A stretch of 33,705 nucleotides of DNA, taken from Planctomycetaceae bacterium. GTDB lineage: Bacteria > Planctomycetota > Planctomycetia > Planctomycetales > Planctomycetaceae. The stretch lies in NCBI GenBank assembly GCA_018699955.1, contig JABISG010000084.1:1-33705 (forward strand), in the 5' to 3' direction. A program made the position numbers and the translations under genes. Every line of letters begins with the position of its first letter. The stretch's first letter is position 1. This document shows, piece after piece, positions 17,543-26,433 of this stretch. The notes under the pieces are model-generated. The model ran no database searches, was not told the origin of the DNA, and saw only the letters and a list, made by a program, of their open reading frames with translations.

Positions 17543-18820
17543 ATGAAATGCGATTACGCGTGTCTTTCAGGCGAGCATGAAATCGGCCGTCGTCAGTTTC
17601 TCGGCGGGTTGGCTGGAGGCGTCGGAGCCGTTGCCGGCGGTTTGGGCATGATGGCAAGCCCCGCCGCAGCGAAGCAACTTTCCAAAGACCAGAAGCGGGT
17701 TGTCGTCATTTACATGTCGGGCGGCCTCAGCCAATTGGAGAGTTGGGATCCAAAACCGAAAACCAAGACCGGTGGACCGTTCCGCGCGATTCCCACTTCC
17801 GTCCCCGGCGTGCATATTTCCGAATTGCTGCCGCTGACGGCACAGCATATGGACAAGCTGTCTATTGTGCGGGGCATCAACACCAAGAACGGCGACCACG
17901 GCAAAGGCAGCTATCAGATGCAGTACGGCCGCGACAAGCGGCCCGGCATTCAATTGCCAAATCTGGGCGCCGTCTGCGCGAAAGCTCTGGAGTCGCCCAC
18001 CAATCCGTTACCCGGTCACATTCGCATTCCCGGTGGCGGACGCGGCAACGATGCGGCCTATTTGGGACCGCGGTATGCCAGCATCGGCATCAATGGAAAG
18101 CCACCTGCCAACTCCGCGCGGGTAACTTCTTTGACGGAAGGGGCGGATCAGGCACGCAATGCATTTCGACGCAAGGCGAACAGCCGATTTGATCGACAAC
18201 GTCGGACGGCTCAAACCGATGCCTACACCTACAGTTACGAACAAGCCCAGGAATTGATGAAGCAGCGTGACGTCTTCGACGTCTCGAAGGAACCGGCGGC
18301 CGATCACGAACGCTATGGCAAGCACGACTTCGGCAAGCACTGCCTGATGGCCCGCCGGTTGCTGGAAAACGGAATTACGTTCGTGCAATTGTCGCATTCC
18401 AATTACGACACGCACAACGAGAACTTCAATTTCCATCTTGAACAACTCGGCGAGTTCGACCGCTCGTATGCGGCACTCGTCAGCGACCTGCACGATCGCG
18501 GCATGCTCGATAGCACGTTGATTATCGTCATGTCCGAATTCGGCCGCACGCCGAATATCAACAAATACTACGGCCGCGATCACTGGGGAACTGCGTGGTC
18601 GGTTTGTCTGGCTGGCGGAAAGCTTCAACGCGGGGCGGTCGTCGGCAAAACCAATGCAGGCGGAACGGCGGTGATTGAGGACGAAGTCGATCACGGACAT
18701 CTGTTCCACACCTACCTCTCAGCCGTCGGACTCGACTCGTCCGACACGTTCGACATCGGCGGCCGCCCCATTCCGTTGGCCGACCCAAGACGCGCACCGA
18801 TTTCCAAGATATTGTCATAA
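17543..18820 (+). CDS. DUF1501 family exported protein
   Basis: A 425-residue DUF1501 protein, shorter than the 490-residue one at 2499. It has a Tat signal (G-R-R-Q-F-L-G-G at residues 15-22, hydrophobic to about 40). Family blocks are V-V-V-I-Y-M-S-G-G-L-S-Q-L-E-S-W-D-P-K-P (about 53-72), I-V-M-S-E-F-G-R-T-P near 330 and G-R-D-H-W-G just after. The reaction is not known; the fold is alkaline-phosphatase-like. An AGGAG site eight bases before ATG 17543 fixes the start. It belongs to the PSD1 operon and presumably works with the PSD1 protein outside the cytoplasm. Confidence 0.94.
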   Translation: MKCDYACLSGEHEIGRRQFLGGLAGGVGAVAGGLGMMASPAAAKQLSKDQKRVVVIYMSGGLSQLESWDPKPKTKTGGPFRAIPTSVPGVHISELLPLTAQHMDKLSIVRGINTKNGDHGKGSYQMQYGRDKRPGIQLPNLGAVCAKALESPTNPLPGHIRIPGGGRGNDAAYLGPRYASIGINGKPPANSARVTSLTEGADQARNAFRRKANSRFDRQRRTAQTDAYTYSYEQAQELMKQRDVFDVSKEPAADHERYGKHDFGKHCLMARRLLENGITFVQLSHSNYDTHNENFNFHLEQLGEFDRSYAALVSDLHDRGMLDSTLIIVMSEFGRTPNINKYYGRDHWGTAWSVCLAGGKLQRGAVVGKTNAGGTAVIEDEVDHGHLFHTYLSAVGLDSSDTFDIGGRPIPLADPRRAPISKILS

Positions 18821-18869
18821 CGCGACGTCACCAGAAAATGACGCTTTCATAACGCGATATGGAATAGCC

Positions 18870-19925
18870 ATGAATCAAGAAAAGACTGCCGCCGCCGCAA
18901 AGCCGGCCGCAACACCGCTCGACGCCAAGCAGGCGCACGTGAAGGCGACGTGGAAACACGGTAGCCCGTTGATTGCGTGCCGGTACGATCCCAAGGGCCG
19001 GTTTCTTTTCACCAGTGGTGAAGATTATTCGCTGCAGCGCTGGGATCTGGCGACAGGTAAACCTACCGTTTGGGCGGCCCACGAAAGTTGGATTCGCGAC
19101 ATCGCATTCATGGCCGATGGCGAGACGGCCATCAGCGTCGGCTGCGACGACAAAATGATCTTCTGGGCAACCGCTGCCGAAAAGCCGACTCCGTTAAAAA
19201 CGATTGAAGCCCACAAAGGCTGGATTCGCGCAGTCGAAGTCAGCCCCGATGGCAAGATGATTGCAACCGGCGGCAACGACAACCTGGTCAAGCTGTGGAA
19301 CGCCGACGGCAGTCTGCAAAAAGAATTGACCGGACACGACAGCAATGTTTACAGCATCTTTTTCCATCCCGGCGGCGAGTTTCTTCTCTCCGGCGATCTG
19401 GCGGGTAAAGTCCATCAGTGGGAACTGAGTACCGGCAAACTGGTCCGAACATTCGATGCCAAAGATCTGCACACTTACAACGGCGGTCAAAAAGTGCATT
19501 ACGGCGGTGTTCGCAGCATTGCCCTCAGCCCCGACGGCAAACACCTTGCCTGTTGCGGCTTGCACAAAGCCACAAATCCACTGGGAGCCGTCAACGAACC
19601 GTTGGTGATGCTCTTCGAATGGGAAAGCGGGAAAAAGGTCCGTTCGCAGGTCGCGGCCGGTGTGAAAGGTATCCTCTGGCAGGTCAATTGGCTGGCCGAT
19701 GGAACGCTGGCAGCCGCTTCGGGCGGTAGCGGCGGCGGATTTCTCATCTTCTGGAAGACGGGCGCAGACAAGGAATTTCACAAGCTCAAATTGCCCAACA
19801 CGGCCCGCGATGCCGACCTGCACCCGAACGGCTTGGAACTCGCCACCGTCCACCACGACCGCCAGGTCCGCATCACTCGGCTGACCGCAAAGCCGACGCC
19901 GGACAAACCGAAGCCCAAGAAATGA
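18870..19925 (+). CDS. Seven-bladed WD40 repeat protein
   Basis: The frame is open from 18675, but that part overlaps the DUF1501 gene, so I take ATG 18870 (351 residues, MNQEKTAAAAKPAATPLD). Seven WD-type blades can be counted: S-P-L-I-A-C-R-Y-D-P, W-I-R-D-I-A-F-M-A, W-I-R-A-V-E-V-S-P, V-Y-S-I-F-F-H-P, V-R-S-I-A-L-S-P, I-L-W-Q-V-N-W-L-A and A-R-D-A-D-L-H-P, each followed by a strand ending W or F plus a turn. This makes a closed propeller, a protein-binding platform with no enzymatic residues. There is no signal peptide, so it should stay in the cytoplasm although both neighbours carry Tat signals. It starts 49 bases after the DUF1501 stop and ends 53 bases before the next DUF1501 start, so it is part of the operon. 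Confidence 0.9.
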   Translation: MNQEKTAAAAKPAATPLDAKQAHVKATWKHGSPLIACRYDPKGRFLFTSGEDYSLQRWDLATGKPTVWAAHESWIRDIAFMADGETAISVGCDDKMIFWATAAEKPTPLKTIEAHKGWIRAVEVSPDGKMIATGGNDNLVKLWNADGSLQKELTGHDSNVYSIFFHPGGEFLLSGDLAGKVHQWELSTGKLVRTFDAKDLHTYNGGQKVHYGGVRSIALSPDGKHLACCGLHKATNPLGAVNEPLVMLFEWESGKKVRSQVAAGVKGILWQVNWLADGTLAAASGGSGGGFLIFWKTGADKEFHKLKLPNTARDADLHPNGLELATVHHDRQVRITRLTAKPTPDKPKPKK

Positions 19926-19978
19926 CCGATCGGCACCGGGTCGCCTGATTGAATTGCGCCCCGCAGACGAGATTGACC

Positions 19979-21364
19979 ATGCTCGACATTGTGGCCGGCC
20001 GCGGACAAAGGGACTGCGATACGGTTCATCGCCGGTCGTTCTTACAGGTTGGCACGCTTGCCTTGGGCGGACTCAATCTGGCCGACTTGCTTGCGGCCCG
20101 CGCTCGCGCCGCGTCTGCCGGGCAGCCCGTCAAAAAGACATCGGTCGTCTTATTGTTTCTCACCGGCGGACCCAGCCAGATCGAAACCTTCGATCCCAAA
20201 ATGTCCGCGCCCGCCGAATTTCGCAGCGTCACCGGTTCCGTCGCCAGCAATCTTACCGGCGTATCGCTTGGCGGCACATTCACCCGCCTGGCCCCGCTGG
20301 CCGACAAAATGGCATTCGTTCGCTCGTTTACCCATGAAACTGCCAATCACACCAAGGCGGTCGAACAGGTCGTTCGCGGCGGCAACCCCATCGATCGAGC
20401 CGGCATGGGGGCAATCGCTGCGCACCTGCGCGGCGCCGGCCATCCCCGTACCGGCATGCCGACGCACGTTTATCTCTCCGCCGAGGAAGTCGATCGCCAG
20501 TTCAACAAGGAACGCCTACGACTCTTGGCAGCTTCCGGCGCGGGCGGATTGGGTGGCGCATACGGGCCGGTCGAAATTCAAGGCGAAGGCGAGTTCAACC
20601 GCAACATGATCCTGCGGATTTCCAACCGACGGCTCGACGACCGTCTCGCTTTGCGCAAATCGCTCGATCAACTGCACCGCCGCGTCGAGGGCAACGGCCT
20701 TCTGCAAGGACTCGACCAATTTCAACAACAGGCGGTTGATCTGGTCATGGGCAAATCGCGGGCCGCGTTCGATCTCTCGCAGGAATCCCCGCGGCTTCTC
20801 CGGCGGTACGATACCAGTCACATTATGACGGGAATCACCAAGTCGCGTCCTTCCACGTTGGGCAAACAACTGCTGCTCGCGCGGCGGCTATGCGAGGCCG
20901 GTTGCGGGTTCGTCACCATTCACAATCCCGGTTGGGACATGCACGGCGGCGACACCCAACTCAACATGCCCCACGGCATGGAGACACTCGGTCGCGCGGT
21001 TGATCACGCCGTCAGCGCGTTTCTCGAAGACGTTGATCGACGCGGCCTTTCCGACAGAATTCTACTCATCGTCACGGGCGAATTCGGCCGCACACCGAAG
21101 GTCAAAGACAACGGCGGTCGCGATCATTGGCCGCGATTGAGTACGCTTGCCTTCGCCGGCGGTGGCCTGCAAATGGGACAGGTCGTCGGTGCCTCAAGTG
21201 GACGGGCCGAAGAGCCGCGCACAGATCCGGTTACGCTCGACAATCTTTTCGCCACCGTGCTACAGGTGCTGTTCGATCTGCCCGCCTTGCGAAGTCACAC
21301 CGGCTTGCCGCGCAACATCGCCTCGCTCATCGAACGCAGCCAACCAATTGCGCAGCTGATTTGA
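19979..21364 (+). CDS. DUF1501 family exported protein (second in operon)
   Basis: Starting at ATG 19979 (GAG eight bases upstream) gives 461 residues; a TTG at 19949 would add ten. The Tat signal is H-R-R-S-F-L-Q-V-G-T-L-A-L-G-G. Family blocks are V-V-L-L-F-L-T-G-G-P-S-Q-I-E-T-F-D-P-K, I-V-T-G-E-F-G-R-T-P and G-G-R-D-H-W-P. It differs clearly from the other DUF1501 protein of the operon (17543-18820), so it is an old paralogue rather than a fresh duplicate. It closes the operon; the NHL gene on the other strand starts 46 bases further with converging orientation. Function is undetermined. Confidence 0.94.
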   Translation: MLDIVAGRGQRDCDTVHRRSFLQVGTLALGGLNLADLLAARARAASAGQPVKKTSVVLLFLTGGPSQIETFDPKMSAPAEFRSVTGSVASNLTGVSLGGTFTRLAPLADKMAFVRSFTHETANHTKAVEQVVRGGNPIDRAGMGAIAAHLRGAGHPRTGMPTHVYLSAEEVDRQFNKERLRLLAASGAGGLGGAYGPVEIQGEGEFNRNMILRISNRRLDDRLALRKSLDQLHRRVEGNGLLQGLDQFQQQAVDLVMGKSRAAFDLSQESPRLLRRYDTSHIMTGITKSRPSTLGKQLLLARRLCEAGCGFVTIHNPGWDMHGGDTQLNMPHGMETLGRAVDHAVSAFLEDVDRRGLSDRILLIVTGEFGRTPKVKDNGGRDHWPRLSTLAFAGGGLQMGQVVGASSGRAEEPRTDPVTLDNLFATVLQVLFDLPALRSHTGLPRNIASLIERSQPIAQLI

Positions 21365-21410
21365 TCGTGGCCGACAATTGGCACGTCAGCAGTGAATTAC
21401 CGGCATCGAA

Positions 21411-22262
21411 TTACCGGCGGACGTACTTCTTCAACTGCCCGTCCGATCCGACTTCGCTGACGTACAGGTCACCCTGGCTATCGCCCCAGATACCGTGTGG
21501 AAAGCTGCGGAATTGGTGCGGCTGGTCTCCCGCTTCACCCCACTGCGAAATGACCTCTCCGTCGCGGTTGAGAATCGAAACGCGGTGACCGACTTCCGCC
21601 ATGTAAATTGTCTCGTCGGCGTCGAACCAGAGCTTGTCGGGCCGCAGAAAGCCCGGCCACTGTCGCTGAAAGTTGCCGTCGCCATCGAAAATCTGAATCC
21701 GGTTATTCTCCCGGTCACAAATATAGACGTTGTAGTCCCGATCAACCCAGACGCTATGCACCAGGTCGAATTGCCCAGGCCCATCGCCCGGTTCTCCCCA
21801 ACTGAAAAGCAACACGCCTTCGGGCGAATACTTGTGTACTTTGGAATTGCCGTATCCGTCGCTGATATAAAAGCAGCCATCCGGCGCAATCGCCATATCG
21901 GTTGGCATGTTGAACGGAACGCCGGGCGGCCGCGGTATGCCGGGCGAACCGAGCGTCCATTTGAGCCGGCCTTCCGAATCGAACTTGTGCACACAATGCG
22001 TGTTTCGCTCGGTGCAATAAACATTGTCGTCGGCGTCAATGTAGATGCCGTGCGCGTCCTTCAAAATATCTTCGCCCCACGTGGTGACGAACTGGCCACT
22101 GCGATCGAAGACGATCATCGGGTGATCGCTGCGGCTGTAAACGTAGACGCGGTCCTGGCTATCGACGGCAACACTCGGAATCCACCCCAGCGACCAACCG
22201 GCGGGCAGTTGTGTCCAATCGGCAATCACTTCGTACTGATAGTCCCCGGAGCCGACTGGCAT
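21411..22262 (-). CDS. NHL-repeat beta-propeller protein
   Basis: A 283-residue protein made almost entirely of NHL-type repeats, each with a pattern like G-I-Y-I-D-A-D-D-N-V-Y-C-T-E-R and I-Q-I-F-D-G-D-G-N-F. About six blades are visible, as in the peptidyl-alpha-hydroxyglycine lyase-like propellers. No signal peptide, membrane helix or extra domain is present. Such proteins often serve as binding scaffolds, or in some cases as lyases or lactonases; no specific role can be given. ATG 22262 has A-A-G-G-A eight bases or so upstream. It converges with the DUF1501 gene and follows the mannonate-dehydratase-like gene after 140 bases that hold a strong palindrome. Confidence 0.85.
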   Translation of the reverse strand: MPVGSGDYQYEVIADWTQLPAGWSLGWIPSVAVDSQDRVYVYSRSDHPMIVFDRSGQFVTTWGEDILKDAHGIYIDADDNVYCTERNTHCVHKFDSEGRLKWTLGSPGIPRPPGVPFNMPTDMAIAPDGCFYISDGYGNSKVHKYSPEGVLLFSWGEPGDGPGQFDLVHSVWVDRDYNVYICDRENNRIQIFDGDGNFQRQWPGFLRPDKLWFDADETIYMAEVGHRVSILNRDGEVISQWGEAGDQPHQFRSFPHGIWGDSQGDLYVSEVGSDGQLKKYVRR

Positions 22263-22327
22263 TGGCTGTCATCCTTCAGTTCAAACTCGACGCGCCCCTT
22301 GCAGAGTACGTCGGACAGTTGTTGGCC

Positions 22328-22379
22328 GGATTCGCAAGAATTCAGGTTGGCGTTGTTCGTCTGAATTCTTGCGAATTCA
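22328..22379. repeat. Inverted repeat between the mannonate-dehydratase-like and NHL genes
   Basis: GATTCGCAAGAATTCAG near 22328-22344 is matched by its near-perfect reverse complement CTGAATTCTTGCGAATTC ending near 22378, with about 16 bases between. One mismatch. No T-run follows on the minus strand, so it could be a dispersed palindrome or an mRNA-stabilising hairpin rather than a terminator. Coordinates are accurate to a base or two. Confidence 0.75.
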
Positions 22380-22402
22380 GCTACGGGAAGTTCTCTTCCG
22401 GA

Positions 22403-23539
22403 CTACGACAATCCGCCATGCAGTAACCCCCGCATGTAGCCGACGGCAAACCCGATGTACTGCTTGGGAAGTGGTTGATCACCGGTGATAGACATCGGGT
22501 GGTCGAAGTCGATCACACCGTCGTAACAGACCTCGTCAAGTGTGCGTAACACATCCGCCATTTTCAGGTCGCCGTCATCGACAAACACTTCCGAGTAGCC
22601 CCCGTCGGCGGGCAACGTCCCGCGCACGTTGCGAAAGTGAACGTGAAACAACCTGCCTTGCCGGCCGTAACGGCGAATCCCCTCGAATACGTCTTCACCC
22701 GATTCGTACCGCGTTCCCACACAGAACGTTATGCCGTTGTGTTTGCTGGGAACCTCTGAAAAGAGCCGGTCGAAATCGGCAAAGCGGCAGAGAATTTGCG
22801 GATTTCCCAAATAGTTGTGCAGGGGTGGGTCATTGCCGTGCATGGCGATGACTGTCTTGCTGCCCTCGACGGTCGGTATCACCTGTTTGTAGATGTTGAT
22901 TATCCCTTTCCACAGCTGATCGGAGGTGACTTTGTATTTCGGTTTTGGCGAAGCGGCCATTGACCTCTTCCGACTGAACGACGGATGCCCGTAGCCGCCG
23001 CGTCCTTTGCTGCGGACCCATCCGCGCCGCGAGTCGGAAACGTGCAGCGCCGCCTGACAGGCCTGAATGCCGAAGACGGGAATCTCTTCCTCGGCAAGCA
23101 TCTCGCCAATCTGCTTCAGCTTATCGATTTCACGTTGACCTTCATTGCGATTGAGAGTTGCGTTCAAGTAGAACGGCCCCAACGAATTGGCCCGTTCGAT
23201 TTTCAGCCCGACCCCGTCCAGTCGCTTGATAAACGCTTTCAGCGCGGCTCGGGTAAAGATGCCATGCTCGGCGTATCCGTCGATGAGCTTGAGTTCAATA
23301 TCGACGCGATCGACTCCCAGCTGTTTGAAGTATCTGAGATCGTCATCGTTGCGGCTCTTCAGCCACTGCTCGTTGAAACGCGCGCCGATGCGGATGTTAC
23401 CTTTTCGCTTACGCCGTTTCGCGTCGTCGTCGAAAGCAGCGACACCGTCTGTCGCTCCCGCCGCCACGCCAGCCGTCGCTGCCCCCAGAGCCGAATGTTT
23501 GATGAAGTCGCGTCGGTTAGATTGTTTCCCAGCAGACAT
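22403..23539 (-). CDS. Tat-exported mannonate dehydratase-like TIM-barrel protein (UxuA family)
   Basis: The frame is open to 23827 but GGGAG eight bases before ATG 23539 and the Tat signal right after it (N-R-R-D-F-I-K-H-S-A, RR at 9-10) fix the start; product 378 residues. The barrel resembles D-mannonate dehydratase (PF03786), and the four likely metal ligands are retained: H234 in A-M-H-G-N-D-P-P, C273 in T-F-C-V-G, H301 in H-V-H-F-R-N-V and D346 in D-F-D-H-P. UxuA acts in the cytoplasm on hexuronate catabolism; the Tat signal here means this relative works outside, so its substrate is probably not phosphorylated-pathway mannonate. It may be an epimerase or dehydratase on an oligosaccharide-derived acid. 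Confidence 0.88.
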   Translation of the reverse strand: MSAGKQSNRRDFIKHSALGAATAGVAAGATDGVAAFDDDAKRRKRKGNIRIGARFNEQWLKSRNDDDLRYFKQLGVDRVDIELKLIDGYAEHGIFTRAALKAFIKRLDGVGLKIERANSLGPFYLNATLNRNEGQREIDKLKQIGEMLAEEEIPVFGIQACQAALHVSDSRRGWVRSKGRGGYGHPSFSRKRSMAASPKPKYKVTSDQLWKGIINIYKQVIPTVEGSKTVIAMHGNDPPLHNYLGNPQILCRFADFDRLFSEVPSKHNGITFCVGTRYESGEDVFEGIRRYGRQGRLFHVHFRNVRGTLPADGGYSEVFVDDGDLKMADVLRTLDEVCYDGVIDFDHPMSITGDQPLPKQYIGFAVGYMRGLLHGGLS

Positions 23540-23690
23540 GAGATCACTCCCGATCAGAGCGCGATTGTCGGTTGCCGTCCAGTGACAACCTACCAGACCG
23601 GTTCGATGGTTTCCATTGGCCGGCGGTGTCGCGGCCGTCCCGCACTCTGCCGTGGCGGTGCAAAGGGGACGCAGTTTCAAACTATCTGAG

Positions 23691-24545
23691 TTAATCGAAC
23701 AGTCCGTACCGCACGATACACCATAGCGCTTTGATGCCGTCCCGCCAGCCGATTTTCTTGCCCTGATCGTAGGTGCGGCCGGAGTAGCTGATCGAAATCT
23801 CGTACACCGGGTAACGGCGACGCGCAATCCGCGCGGTCAGTTCCGGTTCGATGCCGAAGCGGTGCTGCTTCAGTCGCGGGGCAATCTCCTCAATCACTTC
23901 GCGGCGGAACACCTTGTAGCAGGTCTCCATGTCGGTCAGATTGAGATTAGTGAAACTGTTCGAGAGTGTCGTCAGCATTCTGTTGGCAACGTAATGCCAG
24001 AAGTACAGCACCCGGTGTGCCTGATCGCCGAGAAAACGGCTGCCGTAAACCACGTCCGCCTTACCGTCGATGATCGGCTTCAGCAAACGCGGAAACTCCG
24101 CCGGGTCGTATTCCAAATCAGCGTCCTGCACGATGACAATGTCACCCGTGCACTTTAGAAAGCCAGTCTTAAGCGCCGCGCCTTTGCCTTGATTGCGTTC
24201 GTGAAACAGCACCGTCACACGATTGAACGGGTCCTCATCGTCGCGCTCTGAAAGCTGCCGCAAAATGTCCGTCGAACCATCGCTGCTGCAGTCGTCAACG
24301 AGAATTATCTCCTTGCGAATTGGGACTTGGCAGACCCGCTGCAGCAACTCTTCAATCGTGTCCTTTTCGTTGTACACGGGGATAACAACCGACAGTAACA
24401 TGTCCGACGGGATGACATAGAAGCCCAACTGCTGGCAGGCCACCTCGCCCAGCGCAGCCTGCATCAACGCGTACCATTCGGGTGAAAACGGTGCAGCGGT
24501 TACATCGAGATCGCTTTGCGGCGGCGTTTCGGACACTTCTTGCAT
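23691..24545 (-). CDS. GT2 family glycosyltransferase (dolichol-phosphate mannosyltransferase-like)
   Basis: A 284-residue protein from ATG 24545, preceded by G-A-G-G at good distance; GTG 24560 would add five residues. The first 48 residues are an extension without recognisable motif. The catalytic domain then begins [16 protein letters not shown], with V-D-D-C-S-S-D-G-S and the metal-binding Q-D-A-D-L-E-Y-D-P, typical of the DPM1/GtrB branch that moves a sugar from a nucleotide to a polyprenyl phosphate. There are no obvious C-terminal membrane helices, so it would be peripheral. A YfhO-like GT-C enzyme at 10607-12769 is the kind of partner that uses such lipid-linked sugars, but they are far apart. 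Confidence 0.92.
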   Translation of the reverse strand: MQEVSETPPQSDLDVTAAPFSPEWYALMQAALGEVACQQLGFYVIPSDMLLSVVIPVYNEKDTIEELLQRVCQVPIRKEIILVDDCSSDGSTDILRQLSERDDEDPFNRVTVLFHERNQGKGAALKTGFLKCTGDIVIVQDADLEYDPAEFPRLLKPIIDGKADVVYGSRFLGDQAHRVLYFWHYVANRMLTTLSNSFTNLNLTDMETCYKVFRREVIEEIAPRLKQHRFGIEPELTARIARRRYPVYEISISYSGRTYDQGKKIGWRDGIKALWCIVRYGLFD

Positions 24546-24621
24546 CAAGGCCTCAAGCACGGCTTGGCGGTTCGGAGACGAGATTTCGATTAAGGCTCAT
24601 CACATAATTGCGCCTCTCCAG

Positions 24622-24649
24622 TGTATACGATTTCGCTGCCGTTATTGAA
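24622..24649 (-). promoter_or_regulatory. Possible sigma-70 promoter of the GT2 gene
   Basis: On the minus strand TATACA (24627-24622) is preceded after 16 bases by TTCAAT (24649-24644). The -10 is good, the -35 weak. Transcription would start about 60-70 bases before ATG 24545. Confidence 0.3.
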
Positions 24650-24831
24650 TAACGCGCAGTCGGTATGGTGGTAAATTCCAGATGAAACCGCTGGATGAAT
24701 CGACACAACCCGGATAAACTGACCAACCCGCTACTCCGCCGGATGCCCCGCACTGGCGAAGCCGTTCGTCGCGATGTTTTCGAGACGCACCTTTTGCTTT
24801 CCGAACCCCCACCAAAGCCGCAGTGAGAATT

Positions 24832-26034
24832 ATGGCCGATACTTCGATTGTACTGACCGATGTTGCAAGCGGCGTTTGGCTCGACTCGTGGTCACTCTGC
24901 GGAGCGGATGGCCCGACTTTGGCCGGTTCGGGTGATTGGTCGATCAACAAACGCACGCTTCGCGGCGGACTGTCCGACGGTGTCGATATCGTCGAAGTGA
25001 ACAACGGTGCGTTCTCAATTCAAGTGCTGCCGACGCGGGGCATGGGGCTTTGGAAAGCCGACTACCTCGGGACCCAGTTGGGCTGGAACTCGCCCGTTTC
25101 AATGCCGGTCAATCCGGCGTATGTCAATCAGGAATCGCGGGATGGATTGGGCTGGCTATCGGGCTTCAACGAACTGCTTTGTCGCTGTGGGCTGGCATTC
25201 AACGGCCCGCCGGGCGTCGATGTTCGGGTTGACTCTGATGGCAACAGCTCTGAAACGCCGACGACATTGCATGGCCACATTGCCAATACGCCTGCGCATC
25301 ATGTCGAGGTAAAGATCGACGACGACGGACCGGGCGTGATCTCAGTGACCGGCATTGTTGATGAAGCATCGATGTTTGGATCGCATTTGCAACTGAAAAG
25401 CACACTGACGACCGCAGCCGGCTCGAACCGGTTGACGATTACCGATGAAATCACAAACCTCTCTGCCGGTGCGGCGGAATTGGAATTGCTTTATCACACG
25501 AATTTCGGACGCCCGTTCCTCGAAGCGGGAGCGCGGTTCGTCGCGGCGGTTCGTGAACTGGCACCGCGCAACCAGCGCGCAGCGGATGGCATCGAAGATT
25601 GGCAAACATTCGGCCCGCCGAAAACCGGATTTGAAGAACAGGTGTACTTTCTTGAACCAGCCACAGACGAGAACGGCAACACCATCGCCATGCTTCACAA
25701 TGCCGCCGGCGATCTCGGCGTCAGCCTGTCGTTCAACGTTGCCCAGCTCCCCTGCTTTTCTATCTGGAAGAATACGCAGGCCGAAGCCGACGGATTCGTG
25801 ACCGGCCTGGAACCATCGACCGACTTCCCAAATCCGCGCACGTTCGAGCGGGAACAGCAACGGATTGTCACGTTGCCCGCTGGCGGCTCGCATGTTGCCG
25901 AACTGCAAATCGCCGTGCACAACACGGCCGATTCGGTCGCCGAAACGCAGCGAGCAATTTCCGCTATTCAAGGGGATCTTGCCCCAATAGTGCATGGCAA
26001 GCCGCACGCCCGCTTTTCGCCCATAGACGATTGA
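24832..26034 (+). CDS. DUF4432 family aldose-epimerase-like protein
   Basis: A 400-residue cytoplasmic protein; ATG 24832 is preferred over GTG 24823. It matches the DUF4432 group of galactose-mutarotase-like beta-sandwich proteins: F-S-I-Q-V-L-P-T-R-G-M-G-L-W early on, N-E-L-L-C-R-C-G, L-H-G-H-I-A-N-T-P with the first His, E-L-L-Y-H-T-N-F-G with the second His, and T-G-L-E-P-S-T-D-F-P-N near residue 330, where the fold has its catalytic acid. The family is thought to act on sugars but most members have no known substrate. It is transcribed alone, divergent from the GT2 gene. Confidence 0.88.
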   Translation: MADTSIVLTDVASGVWLDSWSLCGADGPTLAGSGDWSINKRTLRGGLSDGVDIVEVNNGAFSIQVLPTRGMGLWKADYLGTQLGWNSPVSMPVNPAYVNQESRDGLGWLSGFNELLCRCGLAFNGPPGVDVRVDSDGNSSETPTTLHGHIANTPAHHVEVKIDDDGPGVISVTGIVDEASMFGSHLQLKSTLTTAAGSNRLTITDEITNLSAGAAELELLYHTNFGRPFLEAGARFVAAVRELAPRNQRAADGIEDWQTFGPPKTGFEEQVYFLEPATDENGNTIAMLHNAAGDLGVSLSFNVAQLPCFSIWKNTQAEADGFVTGLEPSTDFPNPRTFEREQQRIVTLPAGGSHVAELQIAVHNTADSVAETQRAISAIQGDLAPIVHGKPHARFSPIDD

Positions 26035-26155
26035 CGATGGCATGCTGGTGGAATTGACACCTCGGATGCGCGCTGGTCGACCAACCTTTCGTCGAAGCCC
26101 GCTCGGCACCGGCCCGATGCCGCCGGCTTTCGTAGTCGATTCGACGACACTAATC

Positions 26156-26179
26156 GCGGAATCGATACACGAATTCCGC
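26156..26179 (+). promoter_or_regulatory. Inverted repeat, candidate enhancer site for a sigma-54 activator
   Basis: GCGGAAT (26156-26162) and ATTCCGC (26173-26179) are perfect reverse complements ten bases apart. The site is about 100 bases upstream of the -24/-12 element at 26267-26283, the usual distance for an upstream activating sequence bound by a Fis-type helix-turn-helix dimer. It is too far from the DUF4432 stop, and lacks a T-run, to be its terminator. Confidence 0.4.
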
Positions 26180-26266
26180 CGCGACGACAGTGCCGGACGC
26201 TACGTCGAAAAACTTTAGTCGTTTATTGGAAACGGCTTACAGTTTTTCCGATTTCTCTTGGCAACT

Positions 26267-26283
26267 CTGGCATCCGCTTTGCT
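26267..26283 (+). promoter_or_regulatory. Candidate sigma-54 (-24/-12) promoter
   Basis: CTGGCATCCGCTTTGCT has the -24 block CTGGCA and the -12 block TTGCT with exactly ten bases between the invariant GG (26269-26270) and GC (26281-26282). It matches the consensus YTGGCACG-N4-TTGCW except for the two bases after TGGCA. Transcription would begin near 26294, leaving a leader of about 140 bases before ATG 26434. Confidence 0.5.
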
Positions 26284-26433
26284 TTTTACTGGAAGCATTG
26301 AGTGCAATCAGCCGCATCGGAATCCAAGAACGAGAAACTTCGGAACACGTTACTCAACAACCAGGACGCCAATGCGGGCCGGAATGTCCCGACACTCTTT
26401 TCTTTCCCGAAACGACCAACAGGAGAATGACCA

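Larger units (their letters stand above)
26035..26433. other. 399-base upstream region of the small secreted protein
   Basis: No convincing coding sequence; the frame that is open on the plus strand from 26190 reads through the small-protein gene in another phase and has no family resemblance. It contains an inverted repeat (26156-26179) and a sigma-54-like promoter (26267-26283), both listed separately. Confidence 0.6.

Noticed and set aside
18815..18857. Direct repeat CATAACGCGA on both sides of the DUF1501-WD40 gap
   Set aside because: Two ten-base copies could be chance, and no element is visible between them.
21394..21417. Direct repeat of GAATTACCGG twice in 24 bases in the convergent gap
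   Set aside because: Too short, partly inside the stop region of the NHL gene, and without any further structure.
24642..25004. A 120-codon minus-strand open frame between the GT2 and DUF4432 genes
   Set aside because: It overlaps the N-terminal coding part of DUF4432 and has no start signal or recognisable motif.
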